64,000 nt of DNA from Gemmatimonadota bacterium (GTDB lineage Bacteria > Gemmatimonadota > Gemmatimonadetes > Longimicrobiales > Gaopeijiaceae), in the NCBI GenBank assembly GCA_009692205.1, contig SHZR01000003.1, positions 1 through 64,000 on the forward strand, in the 5' to 3' direction. The translations under genes and the position numbers were made by a program. Below are positions 43,511 through 52,082 of the stretch, piece by piece (positions within the stretch are counted from its first letter, which is position 1; every line of letters starts with the position of its first letter). The notes beneath the pieces are model-generated. The model was not told the origin of the DNA. It did not search any database and worked only from the letters and a program-made list of their open reading frames with translations.

Positions 43511-44571
43511 GCCACCCTGCGCGCGCGCAGCGCGGGCAAGCGGGGCCACGTCGCGTCCAGTAGGCTCTCCATGAACACGAGCAGGAGGGCCGCGAGGCCG
43601 AGAACGAACGGAAGGTCGTAGCGTGTCCAGGCAGGCCGGGTGTCACCCTCTGGCGCAACGGTCGATGCGGGCGGAGCGACGAGGGCCGCGTGGAGTGCGC
43701 GCAGGTCGGCATCCGCGTTTGCGTACCGGCCGCCCGCGCGGTCGGCGACGTCGCGCAGGAGCGCCTCGCGCATCCGCGAGATGGCGCGCGCACCGGACTC
43801 CGTGGTGACCGGGCCGCCGAGCTGGTAGGTGCCCGCGGGGAGGCTCATCCCCGCGCCCCGGTCGGTTCCGACCCCAATGGCGTGAATCTCGACGCCGGCT
43901 GCGTGGGCCGAGTCCACCGCCGCAATGACGACCGCCTCCGACTCCCCGTTGTCGCCATCCCCGATCAGCACGATGCGGCTCCGGCCCTCGCGAACCGTGG
44001 AGTCCCTCGACGACTCGAGGAGCGCCACGGCCTCCAAGATCGCGACGGATACCAGGGTGCCAGGATCGTACGCGCTCGACATCGTCGGGGTGACGCCGTC
44101 GAGCATGAACGCCAAGGCCGCGTGGTCGAGCGTCGGCGGTGCGAGCGGGTAGCTCGTGCCTGCGAAGATGAGGAGTCCGACCTCCTGTCCTTCGACCTCG
44201 GCGAGCAGTTCTCGCGCGACTTCGACCGAGCGCGCGAGCCGTGTGGGCTGCACGTCGGTGGCCTGCATGGAGGCGGACACGTCGAGCGCGAGGATGAGGC
44301 GGTCGACCGGTGGCGGCTCGGGTGCGGGTAGCTCGACCCACCTTGGTGCGGCCGCGGCCACCGCGAGGGAGAGCCCCGAGAGCCCGAGGAGCAGCGCGCG
44401 CCCCAAGCGGAGCCCTGAGAGGTCGGACCTGGAGAGCCGCGCGAGCGCGCGTCGCCCGCCCAAGAACTCGGCGAGCTTCCTGCGGCGCCGGCCGTGGCTC
44501 CCAATGCCCAGGAGAATGAGCGCGGTGAGCGCACCTCCGAGCCAGAGCAGGGACGGATCGCCGAAGGTCAA
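43507..44571 (-). CDS. von Willebrand factor A domain membrane protein, BatB-like
   Basis: A 354-residue protein with an N-terminal helix, a second helix (LLLGLSGLSLAVAAAAP), a vWA domain with an intact MIDAS (LALDVSASMQATDV, IGDGDNGES) and a C-terminal helix (LPFVLGLAALLLVF). This TM-vWA-TM layout is that of BatA/BatB proteins encoded with MoxR ATPases. The domain binds Mg2+ and protein partners. It overlaps both neighbours by 4 nt. Confidence 0.88.
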   Translation of the reverse strand: MTFGDPSLLWLGGALTALILLGIGSHGRRRRKLAEFLGGRRALARLSRSDLSGLRLGRALLLGLSGLSLAVAAAAPRWVELPAPEPPPVDRLILALDVSASMQATDVQPTRLARSVEVARELLAEVEGQEVGLLIFAGTSYPLAPPTLDHAALAFMLDGVTPTMSSAYDPGTLVSVAILEAVALLESSRDSTVREGRSRIVLIGDGDNGESEAVVIAAVDSAHAAGVEIHAIGVGTDRGAGMSLPAGTYQLGGPVTTESGARAISRMREALLRDVADRAGGRYANADADLRALHAALVAPPASTVAPEGDTRPAWTRYDLPFVLGLAALLLVFMESLLDATWPRLPALRARRVA

Positions 44572-45554
44572 TGGACGATCCCCCAGCGGGAGCCGCGGAG
44601 CAGACCTTCGAAGGCGAGTAGAACGAGGGCGAGCATGAAGAACCAGGCGGCGAGCGGCTGCCGCAATTCCTCTTCTGTGATGCGTGGCCTCGGTGCCTCG
44701 ATGCGGTCGATCTCGGCGTAGATCGAATCGAGGGCCTCCGGGCTGGACGCTCGGAAGTACCGCCCGCCCGTGATGCCTGAGAGGCGTTGCAGCACGGTCT
44801 CGCGCTCGTCGCCGAACCGCTCCTGAAGGATCTGAGCGGCGGGCCCGACGGTAGCGTTCTCGGGCGCGAGAATGCTGATGGCGTGGATCCGGATGCCGAG
44901 CGCCTCAGCCGCGCGCGCCGTGACGAGCGGGGGGGTCTCGGCTCCGTTGTGAGCTCCGTCGGTGAGCAGCACGATCACGCGCGGCTCGCGCTCGGACTCG
45001 AGTAGGCGGTCGATCGCAGCGAGCACCGCCCCGGAGATGTCCGTGCCGTCCCGCACGAGCTGTGTCTCCAGCGACGCCACTCCGTGCACCACCAGGTCCA
45101 TGTCCGTCGTAGGAGGCACGCGCGTGAGCGCGTCGCTGCCGAAGCCGATCAGGCTCAGCTCGTCATGCACCCGGCGGCGTGCGAAGCGAACGCCCGCGTC
45201 CCTCGCGACATCGATACGGCTCCGCCGCTCGCCCATGTCCTCCGCGAGCATCGAGCTCGAGAGGTCGAGCACGAGGGCCATCCCGTGGCCTTCGAGCACG
45301 GTATCGCGCGTGAGGTCGACGCGCTCGGGGCCGGCGACCGCCGCGACCATCACTGCGAGCGCCATGCCTGTCAGGAGGCGCGGCGCGAGCAGCACGACGG
45401 CCGCGCGAGCATCCGCGCCCAGGGCCCGCCGACCCGGAGCGCCTCCGCGCGTGTAGAGTACGCCGCGCCCTACACGCGGCCAGACGAGCAGCGCCCAGAG
45501 GGGCAGGAGCGCCAGGAGGTAGAGATAGTCGGGGCGCGCGAACTCGATCCGCAT
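44568..45554 (-). CDS. von Willebrand factor A domain membrane protein, BatA-like
   Basis: A 328-residue protein starting MRIEFARPDYLYLLALLPLWALLVW, the usual BatA N-terminus. It has a second helix, a vWA domain with MIDAS residues in LVLDLSSSMLAEDM and LTDGAHNG, and a final helix (LAAWFFMLALVLLAF). The ATG at 45554 shares a base with the preceding stop (TGATG). It acts with BatB and the MoxR ATPase; the physiological role in this lineage is unknown (stress tolerance or assembly of envelope enzymes in others). Confidence 0.88.
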   Translation of the reverse strand: MRIEFARPDYLYLLALLPLWALLVWPRVGRGVLYTRGGAPGRRALGADARAAVVLLAPRLLTGMALAVMVAAVAGPERVDLTRDTVLEGHGMALVLDLSSSMLAEDMGERRSRIDVARDAGVRFARRRVHDELSLIGFGSDALTRVPPTTDMDLVVHGVASLETQLVRDGTDISGAVLAAIDRLLESEREPRVIVLLTDGAHNGAETPPLVTARAAEALGIRIHAISILAPENATVGPAAQILQERFGDERETVLQRLSGITGGRYFRASSPEALDSIYAEIDRIEAPRPRITEEELRQPLAAWFFMLALVLLAFEGLLRGSRWGIVH

Positions 45555-46561
45555 CAGGCTTCGGGGACTCCGCGGATCCAGTCGCGCACGGCAGTCCAGT
45601 CCGCCTCGGCGGCCGTCGGCGCGGGCCTGTGTCCGCCGAACTTCACGCGCTCGGCTGCCCAGATGGCTGGCCGCAGCTTCTCGACCGGCGCGGCGCCCCA
45701 TCGCCCCTCGATGCGGCCGACGAGCTCCGTGCTCGTGAGCGCGCGTCGCCACTCCGGCTCCTCGATCTCGGAGAGGCGGCGCAGAACGCCCGTGGTGGCA
45801 TCGTAGAACTCATCGACGCGGCCGTTGTCGTGCCAGCCGCGTGCGAGCAGGTCGTCGAGCTCGCGGAGTGCCTCCTCGCGCGGACTCGACCCGAGGCCGA
45901 GCGCGGCCGCGCCCAGCGCCGTCCGGCGGCTGACCACGAACATGCCGACGAGGAGGAGCGTGGCGGCCAAGGTGACACCGAGGGCGGCAAGGAGCCAAAC
46001 ACTCCACTCACCGCCGAGTACGTCGGCCGGGGGCCGCGGATCGATCGATGCCTCCTGTCCCTGCATCTCGGAGGGCACGAGGATGAGCGCACCCCCGATC
46101 TCGAGCAGCGTCCGCTGCAGGGCGGTGCGTTCGGTCTCACCGACTCCCGCGAGCTCGCTCGCAGGCCGCGGACCCGGTTGCTCGCCCGCGGCGGCTGGGC
46201 GCGACCAGACCTCGAGCCAGGGCAACTGGACGCCGCCGTTCAGGAAGCCCATGACCGGGTAGGTCGCTTGGACGTCGATCGAGTCGGCGGGCCCCGGGGC
46301 GGCGGTCCAATGTCCGGGACCGCCGCTGAAGGCGTGCTCGTCCGGGATCAACGTGTCGGGCAGGAAGGTGACGCGGTCCGGTGCGAGCCGGAGGCTCAGG
46401 TAGAGCTCGAATACCGTACCGAACTCCGGCTCGCGCGGCTCGTTGGTGAACGCGACCAGGCGGATGGGCGGAGCTTCCTGAAAGACGACCTCCGCCGCGG
46501 CGGGCGAGGCCACGAGGAAAGAGCCAGCGACGAGCGGCCAGAGTCGCGCGAGACGCCTCAC
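45554..46561 (-). CDS. DUF4381-like membrane protein of the MoxR/vWA operon
   Basis: A 335-residue protein: a signal peptide, a beta-rich extracytoplasmic domain (VVFQEAPPIRLVAFTN to LPWLEVWSRPA), a membrane helix (VWLLAALGVTLAATLLLVGMFVV) and a cytoplasmic helical tail with LDDLLARGWHDNGRVDEFYDATTGVLRR and TSTELVGRIEGRW. The tail resembles DUF4381 proteins, which occupy this position in Bat-type operons. It overlaps the DUF58 gene by 4 nt. Confidence 0.75.
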   Translation of the reverse strand: MRRLARLWPLVAGSFLVASPAAAEVVFQEAPPIRLVAFTNEPREPEFGTVFELYLSLRLAPDRVTFLPDTLIPDEHAFSGGPGHWTAAPGPADSIDVQATYPVMGFLNGGVQLPWLEVWSRPAAAGEQPGPRPASELAGVGETERTALQRTLLEIGGALILVPSEMQGQEASIDPRPPADVLGGEWSVWLLAALGVTLAATLLLVGMFVVSRRTALGAAALGLGSSPREEALRELDDLLARGWHDNGRVDEFYDATTGVLRRLSEIEEPEWRRALTSTELVGRIEGRWGAAPVEKLRPAIWAAERVKFGGHRPAPTAAEADWTAVRDWIRGVPEA

Positions 46562-47499
46562 CGCGGGGCGCCCCGGCGACGGAAGAAGGCCGACAGCACC
46601 GCGAGAGGATCGTTCGCCGTGTCGATGTCCACCAACTCGGCTCCGACTTCCCCGAGGACCGCCGCGGTGTCCGCCTGCGCGCGGAGCACGCTGTGGCGGT
46701 AGTGCTCGCGCACCTTCTTGTGTCCCGCGTTGAGCATCACCCTGCGCCCGGTCTCGGGATCGGTCATCTCGACCCAGCCGACATCGGGAAGCTCGAGCGT
46801 GGCCCCGGAGATGAGCCGGATCGCGATCAGATCATTTCCGCGCGAGAGCTTGATGAGAGTGTCGCGGAACGGTGTGGCCGGACCGGCCTGGATGAAGTCG
46901 CTGATGACGAACACCGTGGCCCGCCCGGAACGTCTCCGGCCCAGCCGCTCGAGCGCGGTGCTGAGGTCGGTGCCTCGGCTGCGCGGGGCGTGCCCCACCA
47001 GATCGGCCAGCAGGCGGATGACATGCCGGCGTCCCGAGTTCGGCTCGATGTGGTGCTCGACGTGGTCGCTCACCAGCAGGAGTGCGATACGGTCGTTGTT
47101 GCGCGCCGCGGCGAACGCCAGAGCGGCGGCGATCTCCGCCGAGACCTCCGACGGGCTCTTCTCTCCGGGGCCGAACCTACCCGAGCCCGATACGTCCACG
47201 ACGAGCACCACGAGCAAGTCGCGCTCCTCGACGAACTGCCGCACGTAGGGCGCGCCGCGCCGCGCGGTCACCTTCCAGTCGATCGCGCGCACGTCGTCGC
47301 CGTACTGGTAGTTGCGAACGTGCGAGAACTCGAGTCCGCGCCCGTGGAAGACGGAGGCATATCCGCCGCTGTAGAGCGTGTCGACGAGCCCGCGGGTGCG
47401 CAGCTCGAGCCGGCGGACCTCGAGGAGCGCCTCCGTGGAGGGCTCCTCGGTGGGGCGCCGAAACAGCCGGAGCGCCTGGCTCCACAGGCCGATCAGCAT
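46558..47499 (-). CDS. DUF58 family protein
   Basis: A 313-residue soluble protein. The DUF58 hallmark GRGLEFSHVRNYQYGDDVRAIDWKVTAR is followed by a degenerate vWA fold (LVVLVVDVSGSGRFG, TVFVISDF). DUF58 proteins are always encoded near MoxR ATPases and are thought to mediate complex formation. It lies 14 bp after the moxR gene and overlaps the next gene by 4 nt. Confidence 0.92.
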   Translation of the reverse strand: MLIGLWSQALRLFRRPTEEPSTEALLEVRRLELRTRGLVDTLYSGGYASVFHGRGLEFSHVRNYQYGDDVRAIDWKVTARRGAPYVRQFVEERDLLVVLVVDVSGSGRFGPGEKSPSEVSAEIAAALAFAAARNNDRIALLLVSDHVEHHIEPNSGRRHVIRLLADLVGHAPRSRGTDLSTALERLGRRRSGRATVFVISDFIQAGPATPFRDTLIKLSRGNDLIAIRLISGATLELPDVGWVEMTDPETGRRVMLNAGHKKVREHYRHSVLRAQADTAAVLGEVGAELVDIDTANDPLAVLSAFFRRRGAPR

Positions 47500-47513
47500 C
47501 GCGCGGCCGTCTA

Positions 47514-48518
47514 CTAAGGAGACGGTACCGTGGCCAGGAGCCGGTCGATCAGCTGATCGGAGTCGATTCCCTTGGCGTCGGCCTCATACGTCGTGCGCAA
47601 ACGGTGGCGGAGCACCGGGTACGCGACCCCCTTCACGTCATCGGGGAGCACGAAATCCCTCCCCTCGAGGTAGGCGCGCGCGCGGGCCGCGCGCGTGAGG
47701 AAGATCGTCGCGCGCGGCGAGGTGCCGAACTCGAGCAGCTTCGCGAACTCCGGCAGACCCGCTTCCGCGGGCTCACGCGTCGCGAACACCAGGTTCACGA
47801 TGTAGTCCTGGATCTTACGATCCACGCTCACGCCATCGAGTTCGCTGCGTGCCTCGAGAATCGCCCCGGCGCTCGCCCTGCCTTCGGCCGGCACGACGTC
47901 ATCGGCGGGGCGCGCGCCATCGGGCCTGGAGGGTGCGAGCGCGACTTGCTCGAGGATCCGCTGCTCCTCTGTCCGGTTCGGGTATTCGATGCGGAGCTTC
48001 ATCATGAAGCGATCGAGCTGCGCCTCCGCGAGCGGATACGTGCCCTGCTGCTCGATCGGGTTCTGCGTGGCGAGCACGAGGAACGGCGACGGCAGCGGGT
48101 ACGTGGTCCCGTCGATCGTCACCTGCTCCTCTTCCATCGCCTCGAGCAGCGCGGACTGCACCTTGGGCGGCGCGCGGTTGACCTCGTCCGCGAGCAGAAT
48201 GTTGGTGAACACCGGTCCCTTGAAGACCCGGAACTCGCCGGTTCCCTGATGATAGACCGGGATGCCGACCACGTCCCCCGGCAGCAGGTCCGGGGTGAAT
48301 TGGATGCGCCGGAACGTGATGTGCAGCGCGTCGGCGAGTGAGCGCACGAGCAGGGTCTTGGCCAGGCCAGGCAGCCCCTCGAGGAGGACGTGGCCGCCGG
48401 TGAGGAGCGCGACCAGCAACCCCTGGATCGTGGCGTCCTGCCCGACGACCCGGCGGTGGATCGATTCCTCAACCTGCTTCAGCAGGCTGTGGCCCGCAGT
48501 CATGGTATCTGTCGGCAT
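47514..48518 (-). CDS. MoxR-family AAA+ ATPase
   Basis: A 334-residue ATPase with Walker A (LEGLPGLAKTLLVR), Walker B (NILLADEVNRAPPKVQSALLEAM), sensor 1 (LVLATQNPIEQQGTYPLAEAQLDRF) and a C-terminal lid (TSPRATIFLTRAARARAYLEGR). It is the first gene of a six-gene operon with DUF58, DUF4381-like, BatA, BatB and BatC. MoxR proteins use ATP to remodel vWA-bound client proteins, often inserting metals or maturing enzymes. Confidence 0.93.
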   Translation of the reverse strand: MPTDTMTAGHSLLKQVEESIHRRVVGQDATIQGLLVALLTGGHVLLEGLPGLAKTLLVRSLADALHITFRRIQFTPDLLPGDVVGIPVYHQGTGEFRVFKGPVFTNILLADEVNRAPPKVQSALLEAMEEEQVTIDGTTYPLPSPFLVLATQNPIEQQGTYPLAEAQLDRFMMKLRIEYPNRTEEQRILEQVALAPSRPDGARPADDVVPAEGRASAGAILEARSELDGVSVDRKIQDYIVNLVFATREPAEAGLPEFAKLLEFGTSPRATIFLTRAARARAYLEGRDFVLPDDVKGVAYPVLRHRLRTTYEADAKGIDSDQLIDRLLATVPSP

Positions 48519-48576
48519 AGATCCTTAAGGTTATCAGGGGGCGGGGACACAGCGGAAGGGCAGACGACGCCCCGAT

Positions 48577-50010
48577 CTATTGGGTCTCCGCGGTCCAGCG
48601 GCTCCTGAGCCCGTCGCGGTCGACGGGCCGGCCCCGCAGGTAGACCGACGAGATGCTCCGCGTGTTGCGAATGCCCTCGAGCGGGTTGGCGTCGAGCACG
48701 ACGAAGTCGGCGCTCTTGCCGGCGGCGAGCGTGCCCATGTCCGTGAGGCCCAGCCGCTCGGCGGGCCGGCTGGTGGCCGCGACGATGGCCTGCATGGGGG
48801 TCATGCCGAGCCGCACGAAGATCTCGAGCTCGCGGTGGCCCGTGTAGCCGAAGAAGTGATCGGGTACCGCGCCCGCATCGGTTCCGAGCACGACGTCCAC
48901 GCCCGCTGAGAGCAGGTGGCCGAACGACTCGCGCAGTGCCTGCTCACCGCCGCCGGCCCCGCCGTCGCCACCACCACCCGTCGGCCGCGCGTCGAACGCC
49001 TCTCCCAGCCGCGCGACCACGGACGGTCTGACGGCCTCCTGGAGGAACGGGTCATCTGCCACCCGCTCGCGACGGAGTTCCCCGAGCCCGAGGTTCGGGA
49101 CGAGGTAGGCACCGGCCTCGCGGATGCGCAGGGCGAGCGCCTCGTCCAGTGATGGTCCGAGCCGCCCGTGCAGGAAGCCGGTCACGCCGGCGTCGAGCAG
49201 GCCCGGCATGTCGTCGGTGCTCTGCTGGTGGACGACCACCGAGAGGCCGTTCGCGCGCGCCTCGGAGATCACCGCGCGGTAGAGCTCCGGGGCGAGCTTC
49301 TGCTGCGTGCCGCCGCGATCGTCGACCCAGATCTTCACGAAGGGGATGCCCTTGGCAGCCACCTCACGCACGGCGGCGCGCGCGTCGTCCTCGGTGGCGA
49401 TCCCGCGCAGGACGGTCATGCCGGTGCGCTCGGCCACCGTGACCGTGTGCACCAGGAACTGGTTGTTCGGTCCCTGTCCCGGAGGCGCCATGCCGGCGGC
49501 GAACACGAAGCGCGCGCCGCCGACTTCGCCAGCCTCCTGTGAGGCCTCGAGCGCGAGGGCGAAATCGTCCGGATCGCTTCCGGCCGAGAAGACCGCGCCG
49601 AAGCCGTAGTAAGCGTACCGCTCCAGGTTCTCGATCATGTTCTCGCGCGTGTAGCTGTCGGCGCCCCACGCGGTATAGCCCTCGTAGCCGAGGTGAGCGT
49701 GCGCATCGATCAGCGCGGGAATCACCGTCTTGCCGGTCAGGTCGACGGTGGTGACACCGGCGGGTGCGTCGACCGCCCCCGCGTTGCCGACCTCGACGAT
49801 GCGATCTCCCTCGACGAGCATCGCGCCCGACTCGATGACGTTGCCGTCGCCGAGGATGAGGCGGGCGCCCTGGTAGAGGACGGCGTCCGCGCTCGCCGGG
49901 CCAGAGTTGGACGGTGCGCACGCCGTGACGAGCGCAGTGGTGAGCACGATCGCGACGCGAGCGCACATGCCCGTGAACCGCGCGCCCGAGTGATGCTCAG
50001 GGGTTCTCAT
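48577..50010 (-). CDS. Metal-dependent amidohydrolase, secreted lipoprotein
   Basis: A 477-residue amidohydrolase-superfamily protein with a lipoprotein signal (TTALVTACAP). Metal and catalytic residues: ALIDAHAHLGYEG (HxH), FVKIWVDD (bridging Lys), VVHQQS (His), GFLHGRLG (His) and VLGTDAGAVPDH (Asp). Subunit sandwich strands flank the barrel (ADAVLYQGARLILGDG; GKSADFVVLDANPLEGI). Family members hydrolyse dipeptides (prolidase-like) or cyclic amides. ATG 50010 was chosen; 49968 is an alternative. It is a single gene upstream of and codirectional with the moxR operon. Confidence 0.9.
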   Translation of the reverse strand: MRTPEHHSGARFTGMCARVAIVLTTALVTACAPSNSGPASADAVLYQGARLILGDGNVIESGAMLVEGDRIVEVGNAGAVDAPAGVTTVDLTGKTVIPALIDAHAHLGYEGYTAWGADSYTRENMIENLERYAYYGFGAVFSAGSDPDDFALALEASQEAGEVGGARFVFAAGMAPPGQGPNNQFLVHTVTVAERTGMTVLRGIATEDDARAAVREVAAKGIPFVKIWVDDRGGTQQKLAPELYRAVISEARANGLSVVVHQQSTDDMPGLLDAGVTGFLHGRLGPSLDEALALRIREAGAYLVPNLGLGELRRERVADDPFLQEAVRPSVVARLGEAFDARPTGGGGDGGAGGGEQALRESFGHLLSAGVDVVLGTDAGAVPDHFFGYTGHRELEIFVRLGMTPMQAIVAATSRPAERLGLTDMGTLAAGKSADFVVLDANPLEGIRNTRSISSVYLRGRPVDRDGLRSRWTAETQ

Positions 50011-50090
50011 CCGCTCCTCTCCGTCGCCATCTGACCTTCGTGGGATCTCGGTCAGAGTACGGCGGCCTGTCGCGTTCGGCCACCGACGGG

Positions 50091-50804
50091 CTACGGCGCG
50101 AGCGCTTCGCGCTTGGGGCCGAATGCCAACCTCGACCCCAGGAACGTCAGGGCGATCACCACCGCGACGACGAAGAAGCCGAGCAGCAGCTCTCTCGCCA
50201 GCGCGTTGATGCGCTCGGCCCAGATGCCGCTCGCGAGCGCGAGCGCGCTCGCTCCGACGATCGATCCGAAGCCGGTGGCGGAGATGATCGACGTGCGCGA
50301 GAGCCCGAGGAGGCGTCCGACCACCGAGCCCATGAGCGCGCCGGTTCCGTTGAAGGGAACGGCGATGAAGATCGCGAGCCCGATCCAGGCGGCGCGGTGC
50401 ATCCACGGATTGCGGTTCAGGATGCGAGAGCCTGACTCCCGTGCCGCGGCGAGGCGCTTGCCGGCGCCGGGCAGGCCGTCGAGGAGATGGATCCCGCCCA
50501 TCATGATGCACGCCGTGGCGAGGTCGATGTAGACGACGAGCGCGGCAAGGCCCCAGTGGCCGACGGGTGCCTGCTCCACCGCGCCCGCGAGGATCACGAG
50601 CTTGCCGCCGCCCACGAACGTGCCCGCCGCCAAACTCGCGACGAACCCGGCTGCAGCTGGGCTCATGAAGAGCCCTACGGCGACGAGGATGAGCGCGAAG
50701 CCGACGAGGGGTGCCACGACGAGCGTCCATCGCGACGCGGGCGAGAGCGGCGCGAGGGCCTCGCCTTCGATGTCGATGGGGGTGTCGGTGGTTGGCGTCG
50801 CCAT
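50091..50804 (-). CDS. Small multidrug export (PF06695-like) membrane protein
   Basis: A 237-residue membrane protein with about six helices (TLVVAPLVGFALILVAVGLFM, GHWGLAALVVYIDLATACIMMGG, WIGLAIFIAVPFNGTGALMGSVVGRLLGL, LLLGFFVVAVVIALTFLG). The PFNGTGALMGSVVGRLLGLS segment matches the 'putative small multi-drug export' family. The start is ATG 50804; an upstream in-frame codon would add a basic extension. No substrate is known. It follows, on the minus strand, a permease remnant. Confidence 0.75.
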   Translation of the reverse strand: MATPTTDTPIDIEGEALAPLSPASRWTLVVAPLVGFALILVAVGLFMSPAAAGFVASLAAGTFVGGGKLVILAGAVEQAPVGHWGLAALVVYIDLATACIMMGGIHLLDGLPGAGKRLAAARESGSRILNRNPWMHRAAWIGLAIFIAVPFNGTGALMGSVVGRLLGLSRTSIISATGFGSIVGASALALASGIWAERINALARELLLGFFVVAVVIALTFLGSRLAFGPKREALAP

Positions 50805-50894
50805 TCGATGGGAAGATGAGGGCAGCCAGGTTCTGCGGACCACACGTGTACCAGCGCGGCCGCCGGCGGGTCCCGCAGGGTCGGGAACGAATGC

Positions 50895-51122
50895 TCAGCG
50901 TCCGGAGACGACGAAGCCCTCGAGAGCCGCCGCGAGCTGGAGCGCGAGCGGTGCGCCCCACACGAGCGGGATCGCCAGGATGAGCAGGGGCGCCATCCCC
51001 GGCCCGGTCGCCGAGACCATCTCCTCGACACCATAAGGCCCCGAAGAGACGAGCACGAAGACGACGAGGAAGATCGTGCCGACCGAGAGACGTGTCGTCT
51101 TGAGGGGGAGGCCTTCCCTCAC
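50895..51122 (-). pseudogene. APC-family amino acid permease, N-terminal remnant
   Basis: Seventy-five codons from GTG 51122: LSVGTIFLVVFVLVSSGPYGVEEMV then GPGMAPLLILAIPLVWGAPLAL. This is the first two helices of an amino-acid permease (SSGPxGxEE motif in TM1). The sequence then degenerates and stops at 50895, so about 85% of the protein is gone. Its GTG overlaps the stop of an aldehyde dehydrogenase tail (51119-51160), suggesting an ancestral dehydrogenase-permease operon. Confidence 0.75.
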
Positions 51123-51160
51123 GCTACCTGCACCATCTTCGTGTTCACGAATTCGAGGAT
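51119..51160 (-). repeat. Aldehyde dehydrogenase C-terminal tail, copy A
   Basis: Fourteen in-frame codons encode ILEFVNTKMVQVA and a TGA stop, identical in protein to the end of the intact dehydrogenase at 52479-52520. The DNA differs at third positions (GAA/GAG, GTA/GTG, GCG/GCA) and in the stop codon. It is most simply the 3' end of a lost paralogue. Confidence 0.85.
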
Positions 51161-51558
51161 GCGGGAATTGGCTCGAAGCCCTGCTCGGCGAAGTGCGGGT
51201 CGAACGTGAACACTCGCCGGATGCGGGCCTTTCGCATCACGTGGAAGCTCACGCAGTCGACGAGGCTGAGGTCCCGTCGGCCTGACGCGAGGAGCGCGGC
51301 CTGCGCGGTTCGGTGCTCCGCCTCGCCGATCCACTCGGTGCCCAGGACGGGAAGGAGGCGGTCGGAGAAATCACGCACGGCCGCGATCCCGAGGCGCCGT
51401 TGGACCAGCGCGCAGGTCTCTACGAGGACGTAGCTGCTCGTAACCAGACGATCCTCCGAGGGGAGGAGTTCGAGCCAAGCCGCCGCCGCCGGTGCGTGGA
51501 AGCGATCGTCGCCGTCGAGCAATGCGTAGAGCGCGGACGTGTCGACGAAGGCGGTCAC
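51145..51558 (-). CDS. PIN-domain toxin (VapC-like)
   Basis: A 137-residue PIN protein: TAFVDTSALYALLDGDDRF (first Asp), SSYVLVETCALVQRR (Glu), DLSLVDCVSFHVMRKA and TFDPHF (C-terminal acids). GTG 51558 overlaps the antitoxin stop. The last codons (ASSNS and stop) are read out of frame through the aldehyde dehydrogenase tail copy A, so the natural C-terminus of the toxin was replaced or fixed by recombination at that junction. The catalytic core is complete. Confidence 0.85.
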   Translation of the reverse strand: MTAFVDTSALYALLDGDDRFHAPAAAAWLELLPSEDRLVTSSYVLVETCALVQRRLGIAAVRDFSDRLLPVLGTEWIGEAEHRTAQAALLASGRRDLSLVDCVSFHVMRKARIRRVFTFDPHFAEQGFEPIPASSNS

Positions 51559-51806
51559 GAGCCGAAGACATCGGCCAAGTTCTCGTCGTGGCGCTCCGCC
51601 ACATCCGACCGCCCCGAGTGGTACCGACCGACGACGCCGAGCGCCTCCCTGACGCGGTCGGGCACGTCGTCGTGGTGCGGCACGCGACTCATCCCCTCCT
51701 CTACGCAGCGGCGCACGGCCTCTGCAACCGAGATGCCCTGCCGGAGCGCCCACCGCCGGAGGGTGCGGTGCTGCTCCTCGGTGAACTGAATCTGGGCTCG
51801 AATCAT
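51555..51806 (-). CDS. Ribbon-helix-helix antitoxin
   Basis: An 83-residue antitoxin starting MIRAQIQFTEEQHRTLRRWALRQGISVAEAVRRCVEEG, a clear ribbon-helix-helix DNA-binding domain, with a C-terminal tail for toxin binding. Its start codon lies within a perfect inverted repeat (51804-51837), the expected autoregulatory operator, and its stop overlaps the vapC start by 4 nt. Confidence 0.87.
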   Translation of the reverse strand: MIRAQIQFTEEQHRTLRRWALRQGISVAEAVRRCVEEGMSRVPHHDDVPDRVREALGVVGRYHSGRSDVAERHDENLADVFGS

Positions 51807-51837
51807 GATGGCATGATAGGGCCATCATGCCATCATG
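51804..51837 (-). promoter_or_regulatory. Operator of the VapBC pair
   Basis: CATGATGGCATGAT (51804-51817) and ATCATGCCATCATG (51824-51837) form a perfect 14-bp inverted repeat with a 6-bp spacer. Each arm itself contains two ATGATGG-like half-sites, suggesting cooperative binding of ribbon-helix-helix dimers. The antitoxin ATG is inside the left arm. Confidence 0.8.
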
Positions 51838-51843
51838 ACAAGG

Positions 51844-51867
51844 CTACGCCACCTGGACCATCTTCGT
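51844..51867 (-). repeat. Aldehyde dehydrogenase C-terminal tail, copy B
   Basis: Eight in-frame codons encode TKMVQVA and TAG, matching the ends of copies A and C in protein but using GTC and GCG where the intact gene has GTG and GCA. It lies 6 bp from the VapBC operator and directly after a truncated FAD oxidoreductase piece. Confidence 0.65.
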
Positions 51868-52081
51868 TGGTTCCGATCGCGTCGACCGCGTCCTGACCGA
51901 GCGGCACCGAATCGACACCGTAGAACGTCGACGGTTGATGGAGCCGGACGTAGGAATACGCGTCGATCCAGTGCCCACCGAGGGCATGGCGGCGATCCAC
52001 CAGGGTGACGGTCGCGTTCGAGTGCGTGAGGAGCGCGTCCGTGAACGCCATCCCGGCCGCGCCGGCCCCGACGACGAGATA
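51868..52081 (-). pseudogene. FAD/NAD(P)-dependent oxidoreductase, N-terminal remnant
   Basis: In one frame this reads YLVVGAGAAGMAFTDALL, a Rossmann dinucleotide-binding motif (GxGxxG), then TVTLVDRRHALGGHW and YVRLHQPSTFYGVDSVPLG, as at the start of flavin monooxygenase-like proteins. An in-frame TGA lies just upstream of TDRYLVV, so the start is lost, and the sequence ends after about 70 residues at the dehydrogenase tail copy B. It is a fragment without function. Confidence 0.7.
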
Positions 52082-52082
52082 T

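Noticed and set aside
48577-50961. A 794-codon extended amidohydrolase
   Set aside because: The lipoprotein signal beginning at 50010 fixes the start. The extension is the shadow of the small export protein gene.
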